Source: Chamaecyparis obtusa (Eukaryota > Streptophyta > Pinopsida > Cupressales > Cupressaceae). Taken from it: 64,000 bases of DNA. The position numbers and the translations under genes are program-made. Below the pieces are notes generated by a model that was given only the letters and a program-made list of their open reading frames with translations, was not told the origin of the DNA and did no database searches. Shown here in pieces: positions 1-11,597 of the stretch. Positions within the stretch are counted from its first letter, which is position 1. Each line of letters begins with the position of its first letter. The stretch is taken from the NCBI GenBank assembly GCA_027943335.1, contig BSBK01001576.1:211001-275000 (forward strand). The letters are read 5' to 3'.

Positions 1-355
1 GGCTAAACACTCTTATCATGGAAGTGCTTCCATTTTAAGATGATACAATTTTATGAAGTTTGGTTGTTGTGGATAAAACATACAGATCAGTCTAGTGATG
101 CAAAATTAACTTCTTTAAGCCTTACCCTTGTTTTTTCAAATATATCCTTTGGGTACACAAAGAGGGCACAGGAATTTGGGTACACACAGTTCATTTATGG
201 GATTTTTCTTGGAAGCTAATTTCTCATCTTTCATCTACTTCATTGTTATGAAGCTAATTGCCGTAGGATCTAGGCACGGGCTAGAAATATGTCTTCCCAA
301 ACACATAAAAAACATGCACATAAACATGACAGTTGAGAAACATAAATGTAGATAT

Positions 356-1192
356 CACAACAACTGAGAAACATAAAATTAGGCATCATGGTCAAAAATT
401 TTTGGAGACAACATAATTGAGTTGTATACTTAGATGATGCAAAGCAAATACTACTCTGGTTCCAAGTTGACACTGCAAGATCCAAAAACCATAGATAAGG
501 AATAAATTTAGAGAGCGGAGGAGGGCCATAATGACCAAAATAATATAGGACAAACCTCAAGTTAAATGAGGCAACTGTAAACATTTTAATATATTTTCAT
601 TATTAAATAATGAAATTTGCATATACTAGTGTTCTAAGCCCCCTCATTACATGATTTATTATTGTAAGCCCCCTTTGACTTACACATCTAGAAAATGAAA
701 CTACAACCTATTGGGATTGAGACAAACCTTATAAAACAACAATAGCTAAGAAGGATCGCTTGCCAACATCTGTTGAATACAAGGTCCTCCAACAAATGTA
801 TTTAGCAAATGTTGGAAAGTGATCCTTCTTAGCTGTTGTTGTTTTATAAGGTTTGTCTTAATCCCAATAGGTTGTAGTTTCATTTCTAGACGCGTAAGTT
901 AGAGGGGGCTTATAACACTAGTATATGCAAATTTCATTATTTAATAATGAAAATCTATTAAAATGTTTGTAGTTGCCTCATTTAACTTGAGGTTTGTCCT
1001 CATGTATTGTTTTGGTCATTATGGCCCTCCTCCACTCTCTAAATTTATTCCTTATCTATGGTTTTTGGATCCCGCAGTGTCGACTTGGAACTAGAGGAGT
1101 AGTGGTTTCTTTGTCTGGGTATACCACTCAATTATGTTGTCTCCAAAAACTTGTGACCATGATGCCTGCATTTATGTTTCTCAGTTGTTGTG
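356..1192. mobile_element. Foldback (MITE-like) element, long inverted repeat
   Basis: The left arm (356-780) and right arm (798-1192) are reverse complements over about 400 bases, with a loop of about 17 bases (781-797). The outer ends are CACAACAACTGAGAAACAT on the left and its reverse complement at 1174-1192; similarity stops just outside both. The arms differ by scattered substitutions and small indels, so the element is not brand new. I see no transposase. Similar short open frames on opposite strands in the two arms (270-584 minus, 994-1281 plus) are mirror images, not genes. No clear target-site duplication was found, so the superfamily is undetermined. A transcript across it would fold into one long hairpin. 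Confidence 0.8.
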
Positions 1193-1197
1193 TCTCA

Positions 1198-1290
1198 GGA
1201 CCCCTTATGACCCTTTACGACCCTTTACGATCCCTAAGAATACACATATTAGAGGTCTTAAAATGTCGTAAAGGGTCATAAGAGGCTCCT
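1198..1290. repeat. Short inverted repeat next to the foldback element
   Basis: CTTATGACCCTTTACG near 1203 is matched by CGTAAAGGGTCATAAG near 1268, giving a 16-base stem around a loop of about 45 bases; the unit GACCCTTTACG also occurs twice in tandem. No function is evident. Confidence 0.6.
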
Positions 1291-1896
1291 AGGAGGGGCC
1301 TGATGAGCTTCCACCTTCATGTGGTTGGCCCTGTTAAGTAGAGAATGTTAAACTATTCTCAAAAAAAAGAGAAGCTCAATAATTTAATGTCTCAATCCAC
1401 GGAGATGCTGAAAAAGTGACGAGAATCAATGATGGAGAGTTTTTAGATACTGAGAAGATGTATATGTAGTGGAGGCCAGAAGGGGATTTTTTAGAGATTC
1501 GATAGATGTGGAGATTTTCTAGAGAGGGTTTCTAGATTGAGTACCAGTGCAGAGATGATGATTCAGTACTACGTCTATAAAACCTTCACAAATATCCCAA
1601 TTTTGGCCTCCACTCATACCTCTTCTCAGAATCTAGAAACTTTGGATATTGTTTCTCATCCATGCATGAAATGTGCTAGTGATCGTATAAAATTACTTTT
1701 GCGAGACTGGGATCAATTATGAGAAGGTAAACAACAGGATAATTTTATTGTATCTTTTATTTCTTTTATCCATGCATTCATATTTTCTGCCTTCTCTTAT
1801 ATTGGATACTGTGTAGTGTACATAAAGGCAAGGCAGTGATTATTCTCAATGATCGACATGTATAAGTCTTACATCCCTTACCTAGTAGCTAGGACT
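1291..1896. other. Unassigned spacer
   Basis: About 600 bases between two foldback elements. Only short open frames are present, and I see no recognisable domain, repeat or promoter. Confidence 0.6.
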
Positions 1897-2360
1897 AAAG
1901 ATAGCAGAGCTCAAGAGACCATCATAGTTGGTCTCCATCTTTGGTCCATATAATGATAAAACATTTTACATTTCATTAGCTCATCAAATGCGGTGATTTG
2001 AAAGAATTTAATGGATGATATTTTCATGTATAACATATATTACTTTAGGTTGATGGTGAATGAATTTATCTACTTCACACAATTGTATACATCAAGCACA
2101 ACCATAAAGAAGCATCCCCTCCCGTGGCTTGAGTAATGTAGGCCATGGGAGGAGATGCTTCTTTATAGATGTGCTCATAGTATACAAGTGTGCAGAGTCG
2201 ATAAATTTGTGCAACATCAACTTAAATAATCATGAAAATATTCTATTTAATTCTTTCAAATCCCATCATTTGATGAGCTAACGAAAGATAAAACATTTTG
2301 TCAGTATATGGACCAAAGAGGAATACCAACTATGATGGTCTCTTGAGCTTTTTTATCTTT
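1897..2360. mobile_element. Second foldback element, hairpin of about 460 bp
   Basis: The left arm (1897-2128) starts AAAGATAGCAGAGCTCAAGA and pairs with the right arm (2142-2360), which ends with the complementary segment. The loop is about 13 bases (2129-2141), and the stem closest to it, CCCGTGGC with GCCATGGG extended by GAAGCATC/GATGCTTC, is nearly perfect. Arms are diverged by several per cent plus indels. There is no coding capacity. It is either a MITE or an internal palindrome of the CACTA-like fragment immediately to its right. Confidence 0.72.
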
Positions 2361-2364
2361 ACTA

Positions 2365-2811
2365 TGCTCATCCGTCACTTTTGCGATGGGTAGTAAATTT
2401 ATTTTGATAGCAGCGCTATATGTTTGACAGATTCTCTTATCAAGAGTTTACTGCATACCTTCAGATTTACAATAGGTTAGCCATCGGAGGGAACCCCAAT
2501 TCAACAGATTTGTGCGATGGGACTACTATACATTTGATGGGTTCTCCTGTCGGACATCTATTGCATATCCATCTCCTTTCTAATAGAAACAACATCATAA
2601 AGAACCATTTTTTGACAAATCTATCCCATAGTAAAGGTTCTATTTATGTGGCCTATTCTGACGGGAAACTATGTCGAAATACCGACGGTGATCACTTCTG
2701 TCACCATTTCCAACACAAAAATGCTGACGGACACATCTGTCAAAGTTTTGACAAATAGGCTTTGCAAAACTAACACATGGCCATCAGAATTTGGCCTCAA
2801 ATGTACTAGTG
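2365..2811 (-). mobile_element. CACTA (En/Spm)-like terminal fragment
   Basis: Read on the minus strand, the end at 2811 begins CACTAGTACATTTGAGGCC, the hallmark start of CACTA transposons. The next 200-400 bases are rich in CCGTC/GACGG/GTCGG-type motifs, as in plant CACTA subterminal regions (near 2663, 2690 and 2725). Three A residues follow the end and could be half of a 3-bp target duplication. I could not find the opposite CACTA terminus, and no TNP-like protein is visible, so this is a fragment or a deleted non-autonomous copy. The short open frames here are repeat translations. Confidence 0.42.
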
Positions 2812-3195
2812 AAACCATCTCACAAAACAAAAATATAGAACTAAATGGAAAATTCAAAAAAGAAATGTACACTTTCTATTATTCTAGTAAAATGAGAACT
2901 ACAAAATTAAGAAAATTTACATGCTACAGTTCCACATGGGCTCAAATCATTAAAATGAAAATAATTTATTGTAGGTTTGAGAAGAATGAGTATTTTTTTG
3001 AGTTATTGATGTCAACATGTTTATTTTTTCATTAGTGATTCATTGTTGTATATGTCGATGAGTTTCCTATGTAGTGGTTTTGAGAGATATACTTCACATT
3101 TATTATATGATGCAAATAATTTGATGAGATATGGATAGTTTTTTAACTAGTTCTTGAAGGTATTAGTTTTGATTTTTTGAGCTTTTGATCATAGT
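2812..3195. other. Unassigned spacer
   Basis: AT-rich sequence between the CACTA-like end and the old LTR. I see no domain or repeat. Confidence 0.55.
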
Positions 3196-4619
3196 TGTAT
3201 TGTCCTAAAAATTTGGCTTCGATTCTTTAGGACCTATTAGGCCCCCTTTTGGCAATTTTGAGGTTCGAATGCCCATTATACTTGATCTTGACAAGATACC
3301 TTTTCTCCTTCCATTCCTATCCTCTCTCCCAAAGATCCCATTGAAATTTGAGCCCATTATCCATGGGATACATCACCAATGGTGACATGTCCTTAGAACA
3401 TGTTGCCAATGGTGACATGTCTCTAGGTTTGGGGGATAAAATTTCCTCAGAGTTCGATGTCAGGGTCCTATTTTGAGATTTTCATTTGTGGTTGGCGTTG
3501 ATCAAATTTGAATCCTGAAATGATGGAGTTAGTATAAGAACCAATTATAGTTCCTCATTTTTACATCCATGATCCACAATCAAATGCAAGCATTTTGGAA
3601 ATCAAGCTATCAAGTTTTCAAGTAAGCAAGAGCAATTGGATTCAAGATTTGAAGGAAAGCATCCAAGATCAAGATCTCTAAGTCTCCAATTTTTTAAAAT
3701 CATTCAAATCCAAGGCAATATCTCCATTTCATGCAATTTTCTCTCCCATTATGGCCAAGCAGAAGAATTCTCAAATCAAGCAAGAAGATCAATTTATCCA
3801 TACACCTTCTCTCTCCTCTTTGCAAATGATTATCAAGCATATCCACATTCAAGATCTAGGAGTGGAAATCATAGATCTATTCATTTTTTAAGGAATCCTT
3901 GATTCTACATCTCATTCCAAGGTCAACTTATTGGATTCCAAGAACATTCAATCATCTTCATGGGTATGAGCAATTTCTACATCCATCCATGAGGGTTTAT
4001 GCAAGGCAAATCTATTATTTGCATTTCTATCTACTTTCCTTTATACAAATTTGTCTTATTTCTAAGGTTAACTCCTAAATAGAGGTTTTATTGAGGACAA
4101 ACCATTTTCCCAACCTTTTTCCCTTTTTTTTGTGTGTAGGAACATGTTGCAGAGTTGTTGAATCAGCTATGGGTAGTACATGTATAGTTGTAGGATCTAT
4201 GAAAGTTTTAGTCAAAAAAACTATGTACACGTCAGGCCAGACTCTCCATGCCCCGGGAACACATCACCAAACTCACCATTTCCTAACCATTTTGAGCCCA
4301 AATTTCTATCATAGGTTAGTTTCATCTTTTGATTTTCATTTTGATCTATTTTAGCTCATTATCTATTCATATCAGTCATTTTTTATCAGCTTTTAATAAC
4401 TTTTGTAATAGATCAATTAAATGAATTAACCATTCTCATTTTATTTTATTAAATTACTTAACCTAAGGATAGATATTGTCCCTAATTAGAGCTTGAATCA
4501 CCTCTTGAGCCTATTGGGGGCATCCTTCGTTCCTAATGTGCAATCAATGAAATGGGAAAGTAATCTATTTATCACTATATCATTGCAGTACTCTCCCCAT
4601 TCATTCTTCCTATTGTACA
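3196..4619 (+). repeat. Diverged LTR, relative of element 1
   Basis: It starts TGTATTGTCCTAAAA, comparable to TGTATTGTCTTAAAA at the start of element 1's LTR (9818), and ends in CA directly before TTTTGGTGAACCTAAC, the counterpart of element 1's primer-binding site. In between it keeps the same order of landmarks: short 'aagcaag'-type repeats, a tttttttgtgtgtaggaacatg segment matching the 'cttgcaggtacag' segment of element 1, and a polypyrimidine 3' part. Similarity is patchy, so this is an older or different subfamily. The matching second LTR is not in the window. Confidence 0.6.
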
Positions 4620-4974
4620 TTTTGGTGAACCTAACTTGTAACATTCTAATTCTAATTTTGTGTTTAGCTCTACATTGTATGCATTACATATTTCTCACTT
4701 TGGTAGTTAGATCTAGATCTACTTTACATGCTTTCCATCAAATCTTTAAATTTTTTAATTATATAAATTATTTTCATAAAAACATTATTATTGTATATCT
4801 CTTTCAAATCTTAAAATTGCATTAGATGTATTTATCTTTTCTTCCCTTGTGCATGAGTATTATTACTTTGAATCCTACTTATATCATTATGGTTCAAAGA
4901 TTCCGTAGAGTTATGGGTTCTTTTGATCCCAAGCCTTTTATTTTTCCTAGGAATCTTGATGAGACCAACATGTA
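4620..4974 (+). pseudogene. Primer-binding site and start of a gag gene, truncated
   Basis: After the LTR, TGGTGAACCTAAC resembles a primer-binding site. From about 4850 the sequence parallels the gag start of element 1 (11600-11730): a phrase decoding approximately as RVMGSFDPKPFIFPRNLDE here corresponds to RLMGAFDPESSSPFLRIPDD there. The gag is cut off where a TIR element begins at about 4975, and nothing downstream continues it. It is a remnant. Confidence 0.5.
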
Positions 4975-5568
4975 TGGATATGTGTAGGATCATGGTATTC
5001 CAAACTATGGCCTTAAGTGGCAATAAAATTTCAACAAAATAGGGTTAGGCAACTTGATGTAAAATGTTGAACAAGTTATCAACCTTATATCAAAAAGATG
5101 TAAGAAGAGAATCTGTAGAAAATTGAATGTAGCTTCTAAGCTACTAGATTTATTCTGAAAAAGAATTAATCTATTTGATAAAAATTTGAAATTTCAATAT
5201 AGTGGTACACACATTTCAAGAAAAAGATAAGAAGTAGGTGTATGTATGACTACCTTAATCACAAACAAATGATAATATTTTTTTATAAGATTCTAGGCAT
5301 AAGTAGAAGACTCATGTACAGATGTGACAAATATTTTTTTTTAATTTGTTTCCAAATAAATAATTAATTATGAGTTTTTTACTACAACATGTTTGGAATA
5401 AAAAACATCTTTTGTCTGATCACCTTAACTTGGTCAAAACTTAAAATATTTTAATTTTTTTCCCTCATAGTATGTGAAGCATAGAATGTGATGCATGTTT
5501 TGGATTTGAAAAATGTTATACCATTTGAAAGTTATAGACTTTTTTCATTCAACCTATCAATCAGGATG
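4975..5568 (-). mobile_element. Truncated copy of the 1-kb TIR element
   Basis: The left end, ATATGTGTAGGATCATGGTAT, is the terminal inverted repeat also seen at 50637 and (reverse complement) at 51640. The body is the reverse complement of one internal unit of that element: shared landmarks are the CACCTACTT/AAGTAGGTG segment near 5232, the 'ataattaattatgag' stretch near 5360, and the 'ccatttgaaagttatagac' and 'caatcagg' segments near 5520-5565. The second terminus is missing, so this copy is truncated; it has one internal unit where the other copy has two. No protein is encoded. Confidence 0.65.
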
Positions 5569-6047
5569 TTAGACATAATCCAATTAGAAAATAAATTATA
5601 ATAATTATTTATTAAACTCAAAACATGAATGAATTTATATTAGTGGAAAGATGAGAATATACTTAAGACATCCTATTTATTTCATCAATTTCAAATAAAA
5701 AGGCATCAACTATAAGGTCAAAGTCTGGAAACATAGGGAGATTCCTAAAACATGTTTTTTGGGTTGACTTTCCAAGTTTGGCATTCCCAAGACAAAACCT
5801 AAAGCAATCTTGAGGAAGATTTGTGGGTTGGTGATTTTTATCAGAGATATCCGATATGGGATATGTATTTGATAATGAATATTGAAAAATATGAAATTGA
5901 GGTGCCAACCCAAATGCTTTTACAGTTGGCACCAACATTTTGGCCTTATGCAATTTTGCATATGTCGTCTATGTATTGCACTTTTTATATATATTGTAGT
6001 AGAGTATCAACTGAAGAAGAACATTAACTAGTTACTAGCAACAATCA
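5569..6047. other. Repeat shared with 51.69-51.83 kb, interrupted by the LINE
   Basis: The stretch around 5890-5945 (GGTGCCAACCCAAATG... CCAACATTTTGG) is the reverse complement of 51705-51760, so the same repeat family occurs in opposite orientation in both places. The LINE poly(T) starts at about 6050, so the LINE inserted into or beside this repeat. No gene is supported. Confidence 0.5.
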
Positions 6048-6299
6048 GTGTTTTTTTTGCTTGCATCATCACCTAACTATACCATATAAAAACTACCTAC
6101 AAAAAGGGCCTTATACAAAGTATATGCATCTAGATTACACAACAAAAAAATATCATAACAAAATAACTAGGATTCTTCCCATCCACTTGTACTATTCCTA
6201 AGACTTGTATTGTCCCATCCACTATTGTTGTTTCCTTATTCATGGTTGTTCCAATTTTCATTATCAACCTTGTTTTCCCATTCACTGTTGTAGGCATCT

Positions 6300-9200
6300 T
6301 CCTAGTTATCATTCCTATTTCCATCACCTTCAGTTGGGCCCTGAATGTTTAACTGTCTGAAAGATTGGACTCGATCAATGTTCTCTTCTTGAGGTACTTC
6401 AACATATGTGGAGGACCGGATGTCCTTCTTGTATACAATCATTGCACCTTCTTTTATTAGTGATAGAAACCTTTCCTTTGGCACCTCTATCCTTGCAGAG
6501 ACCTATGAGACAATATGGAGATGTGTGAGTTTAATATAAAACTCAGTACGATCTTGTTTCCTGGATTGGAAGATCTCCTCATTTCTCTGCTTCCAAATGA
6601 CCCAAAGGATTTTAGAAGTTAAGGTAAACCATAATTTATTCATTTTGCAATAAAAAACTTCCACAAAACCAATAACAACCTCATGCCATGAAAAAGAATT
6701 TTGACAATTCCACAAAATGGGGTGACCAAAGAAAATGGACCGAATTCTTTTTGCAAATTTACATTAAAAAAAAGGTGTTCGAAAGTTTCAGGGTAATTGC
6801 ACAAGGAACAAAAAATATACTATTGACCACACTGAGAAAGAAAGGATTCAACAAAAAATTTCCTTAAAAGAAGCAGCCAATGAAAATAAATAATTTTTGG
6901 TTCAACCTGTGAGTGCCAGAGAAAGTAAAAAATAAAATGCCATCTAGTGTTAGTCCATTTAATTTTCTAGTTTTGGTTAATTCTGTTAATAATTCCTACA
7001 TCTTTTTTTAGCATATCATAAATTTGTTTCCATGAAAAATCACACAATCTTTTACCATCAACCCATTTCATATGATTAATCATCTACATAGACTTCAATA
7101 ATTTTCTAGGGAATTGTCTCCCCACATCTTTAGAGATCAAGGTAAACATTTTTTTCTGAGAGTTTGGGATATTTAATTTATCTCTAATATCTTCCCAAGA
7201 TCCCATTTTATTTTCCACTAGTACATCATGTATTAGAGAGATCCCTTTTTTATGCCAAATTTTTGTAGAACAACACTGAGTCAATGCAAGAGGTTTACCA
7301 TTTAAGTACAAGCCCCACCAAATAGACCTATCCAAAACTGCAAAACAAGGGTTTTTCCCAATAGATTTTCTTGAACATACATGAGACCTGACTTGACACC
7401 ATGCTTTCCAAATGGTCTAAAAGGCCCTAGATCCAAAAAATTAGATCTCAAAGTCTTCAAACACAATATCATATAGAGGAATACCTTTCCACTTCTTCCC
7501 CTTTTTTATAGTTGATCTTTCAATGTTATTTCTCACAAGAACTTTCCATGGCTCATTCCCTCTCAGGGCATTGTGAATCCATTTAGGTACTAGAGAAACA
7601 CCTTGGGCCTTTAAGTCCCTCAAGCCAAGCCCTCCCATTTTTTTTGGAGTGCAACACCATTCCCATTTAACACAATGTCTCTTTTTATTACCAAGTCCAT
7701 TAGACCAAAAAAGTTCCTCAATTTTTTTTCTAATTTGTTTATTTTACTGTTAGCTATCATCTAGGTGGAAGCATAATATACCGCATGAGAAGAGAGAACC
7801 TTCTAAACTACTTGTGCTCTACCAGCTAAAGAAAACATATGAGATTTCCATTTGAGATGTTTATTTTCAATTTTTTTATAAATCCATTCCCACATATCAT
7901 TAAGAGAGGGATTGATGGAAAAGGGTATACCCAAATACATGAAAATAGTAGAAGGACCTGACCACTGCCATTTCCTTCTTTCTAACCAACTAGGTGGAGC
8001 TTCTGTCTGTCCCAATACAATTGATTTGTGGGGAGCTATTTTGGCTCCTGATGCGATGCATAAAACTTGGAGTTTACTAAGAACATTGTCAAAGTTTCCT
8101 TCCTCCAATTCTAAGAAAAGGGTAGTATCATCAGCAAACTATTCGACAAGGATATCCTCATTATTGGGCAACTAGATCCCTTTAACAGGTGGACTGAGTT
8201 CTGAAGCCTTAAGGATAAAGGACAAAGCATCAACAACAATGACATATAGTGTAGGGGCAAGATGAAACCCTTTTCTAATAGACCTTTCAAGTGGAATATG
8301 GCCAGAGAGTTCTCCATTGACATCAATCACAGTTGAGGAATATTTAAATAGGGTACTTTCTCATTTGCACAAGTATTGTAGAAATCTAAATGCCTCTAGC
8401 ATTTTGAGAACAAAGTGCCATTCAATTATATCATAGTATTTTTCAAAGTCTAAGAGAACCATAGCCACATTTTGATTATCCATTTTGGCCTAGTTCATGG
8501 CTTCCCAACTGGTAATGAGGTTATCCAGTATATATCTACCTTTTATAAAATCCAGTTTGAGTGACTGACACCACATTCTTTAGAATATCACTAATTCTTC
8601 TGGCCATAACTTTAGCAATGATCTCGTAGGATATATTTAATAGAGTGATAGGTCTCCAATTTTTGATATGTGACTTGCCACCATCTTTAGGTAAGAGTTT
8701 GATTAATCCTCTATTAATATTTTCCCCTAATGACCATGTTTCAAATGCTTCTTCATACACTTCTAGAAACTCACCAGAGATCCAATCTTTTTTTTTTTTG
8801 TAAAATTCAGCATGTAGCCCATCAAGTCCAGGGGATTTATCATTGTCTAATGACCCTATGGCTTAATAAATCTCCTTAAGGTTGATTCTTTGGTCCAATA
8901 CCATGGCTTGTTTCTGAGAAACATTTCTTGGGATTAGTTTAATACATCTGTTCATTGCCTCAATGTTCTCAACTTTGTGCTCTGAAGAGAATAATTTATT
9001 ATAAAAATCTACAAAAGCATTCAAAGTGTCTTTATCATTCTTGGTGACTCCTCCTTCTATTTGAATTCCATTGATCTCTTCTCTATTATGTTTTTCTCTG
9101 ATCAAATTAAGGAAGTATTTAGATCCTATGTCCCCATCCTTAATGCATCTAGCTTTGGTTCTAACTTTTAGGCCTTGGATTTTATAATTTTTTATTTTCT

Positions 9201-9812
9201 TTAGCTTATCTTTGATGCTAATGAGAGATTGTTTAAGCTCTTGATCATTTCCTTTTATTTGCAGTTGAGTTTCAACTTGATTAAGTTTACTTTGGTAGAA
9301 ATTGTCTTCTTGATTCCTATCTATAGCTTCCTTTGCCCCTACAATTTGGAATAATCTTTTCCAAACTTGAACTAGTTGCTCCCATTTTTCCCTTCTAGAG
9401 AGAGTAGAATTACAAAACTTAGACACATAAGTAGCAGTCTGGATGGCTTGGAGAGAATCCTCATCATCAAGAAGGAATGTATTGAGCTTGAAAGTATTCT
9501 TCCTCTTCATATTGGTGTTCTGATTAAAATGGATTTTAGGGATGATGCAAGCATGGATTGGAGAGTGATCAAATAGACTAGCAAGGGTCACTTCTACAAG
9601 ACTTTGACCAGGTTGAAGGGTTAACCCAAACCACACCTTATTAAAATAGATCCTGTCTAATCTACAATACACCCTATTTTTATTGGCTTGATTATTGCAC
9701 TAGGTAAACCAAATATTATTGTATTCTCTCTTCATGTTCTCTAGAGTATCACTGATTTGAAACTTTCTCTTGAGTTTAGACCAAAAGAAAAATTCATTCC
9801 CCTTCCACTCAT
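6300..9812 (-). pseudogene. LINE ORF2: endonuclease end, reverse transcriptase and C-terminal region
   Basis: Read on the minus strand. The endonuclease end is recognisable from RLDRIYFN and DHSPIH near 9660-9560. An intact stretch of 269 codons (9672-8863) covers the spacer between endonuclease and RT, including IGSKYFLNLIREKHN. RT follows: LLPKDGGKSHIKNWRPITLL near 8700, the catalytic FADDT near 8130, and the block GPSTIFMYLGIPF near 7940. The later C-terminal part includes MGGLGLRDLKAQG near 7630. At least four frame changes and several stops interrupt it. It would have nicked target DNA and copied the LINE RNA. Confidence 0.88.
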
Positions 9813-9817
9813 GTTTA
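9813..9817. repeat. Target-site duplication GTTTA, left of element 1
   Basis: GTTTA immediately precedes the left LTR and is repeated directly after the right LTR at 17108-17112. Joining the flanks at one copy restores the LINE ORF2 frame. Confidence 0.9.
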
Positions 9818-11359
9818 TGTATTGTCTTAAAATGGAAGAACTTCCATGTTAAGAGAATTTATCCCTCTGAGTGAGTGGTCTAGGGTCATGTTAAGAACCT
9901 TGATTGGGTTTTTTCATGTATCTGGCTTTCTCCCCCCATTCTGCTTCTCTCTCCACTTGTTTTCACTATCTTTCTGCATTTCCTAGCATTCTAGATTGAG
10001 GTCCTGAGGTTTTTGACCCCAAGCTCAAAGATGACCTAGACCCTAACCTAGGTCATGGATGACCTTGACCTTGACCTAGGGAGGGGTCTACCTCATCCTT
10101 GACCCAGGGTTCAAATTTCAAGGTTCCATGTTTTTTGGATGTCGGGTTTTGGAAAGATTTATTTTCTCACTTTTGGGTCAGCCATTTCGGGTTTCGGAAT
10201 GGTAAATCCTTAAATTGAATTTAATGTGGGTCCATTTATAGGGGTTAAAGTTAATTGGGATTTAATTCTCCAATGTCGGCCTTCTCTAGAGGTTGCGCCC
10301 TGGATCACTATAAAGGAAGCCTTCCTCTCTCATTTTCACATCCATCTTTCACATCACTTTTTGTAATCAAGCATCCATTATCAAGTAATCTCTCAAGTGA
10401 AAGAAATAAAGAAGGAGAAGGAAAGAAAGAAAGCATTCATTCATCTTCAAGCCTAGCATTCAAGTGTTCAAGCATTCAAGCTTTCATCAAGGAGATCCAT
10501 TGTTAGCCATTGAAGGATTCAATCTCTTTGGAGCCCCCTTGAATATTTCTTCATCCACATTCATCCAAGCCTCCTCATATGCAAAGATCCATTCAAGATT
10601 GGTGTTGAAGATCAAATGCCATTGATTTGAGACATCCTACATTCATTTCTACATACATTTGGAGCATCCCTACTTGTGGATTCAAGGATTCAAATCCTCC
10701 ACAAGGACTTCAACATAAGAAAGGTGAATTGTTTCATTTACTTTGTTTATGCACATTACAATTTAAATTCTATTTAAAAGTTAATTCCTAAATTGGGGTT
10801 TGACCAAGGCAAACCCCCCATCCAAACAACAAAAACTCTCTTTTTCTTGCAGGTACAGCTGCAGGACTGTGGATCTGAGCTTGGATCTAGATACCCTTTT
10901 CGGTGAACTTCTGAGACCTGTGAACAAAATCAAAGATGACCTTCAAAATTTTGAATTAGTCTTTGACCTTTTATTAGAGTAAAGACTACCTACTGCTGGA
11001 AAGATAAAAGTTTTCTGGGTTTTCTCCGTCTCGACATTTCCAGTCTGAAACAAGTTGCAAAATTGCCTGAAACTATACACATACATTAGAAATCAGTATT
11101 TTCCAGATTTTCCCTATTTTGAGGTTAGTATTTGTCTTTCACTTATTTCATATTTCAAGAATATACTCTTCATAGAGAAATATAAGGTTTCCTCCTTCAT
11201 TCATATTCTCCATTGATTGATTCTTTTGTGTATTGACCTTTTGGTTGATCAATTTGGATCTCTCCTTTGGAAATTTTGATTTACAAGTAGATCTCATATT
11301 TTCCCTTTTCATATCGTACTATTCATTTTGGCACCCATATTACTATTTTACCCTATTCA
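9818..11359 (+). repeat. Left LTR of element 1 (1,542 bp)
   Basis: Aligns end to end with 15555-17107. It begins TGTATTGTCTTAAAATGG and ends CCTATTCA. A likely core promoter lies in ATCACTATAAAGGAAGCC near 10305-10320, where CTATAAA resembles a TATA box in both LTRs. A 19-bp segment around 'gggtcaaagatgac' is present twice in the right LTR but once here, explaining most of the length difference. Confidence 0.9.
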
Positions 11360-11362
11360 TTT

Positions 11363-11380
11363 TGGTGAACCCGACATACT
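11363..11380 (+). promoter_or_regulatory. Putative primer-binding site of element 1
   Basis: TGGTGAACCCGACATAC begins 3 bases after the LTR. TGG complements a tRNA CCA end. The tRNA identity is not determined; the same motif follows the older LTR at 4623. Confidence 0.55.
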
Positions 11381-11597
11381 TACCCTCTTTTCTTTTGTGG
11401 AATTAGATGCCCTATTGTATTTTGTGGTGTTAGATTTCCTTTTATCTTGTTGATGTTAGATTTTCCCTTTGTGTTAAATATTGCATGCTAATTAGATTTC
11501 AAAAATACAAAAAAAATTGCAAAATTTCTTTCAAAATACAAAAAAATTCATGCTTTATGTTTTCTTAGTTTAGTTCATTGGCATTGTATTGGTTTAT

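Noticed and set aside
930..940. CACTAGTATA near 926 as the missing CACTA terminus
   Set aside because: It is internal to the foldback arm and has its complement in the other arm, and no subterminal GACGG motifs follow.
270..1281. Two similar 95-104-codon frames on opposite strands
   Set aside because: They mirror each other because they lie in the two arms of the foldback element; no domain, no other support.
3636..3902. 88-codon ORF in the diverged LTR
   Set aside because: Falls within LTR sequence homologous to element 1's LTR, where the frame is not conserved.
10255..10506. 83-codon ORF in the left LTR of element 1
   Set aside because: It lies in LTR U3/R sequence, is not kept in the right LTR, and has no recognisable domain.
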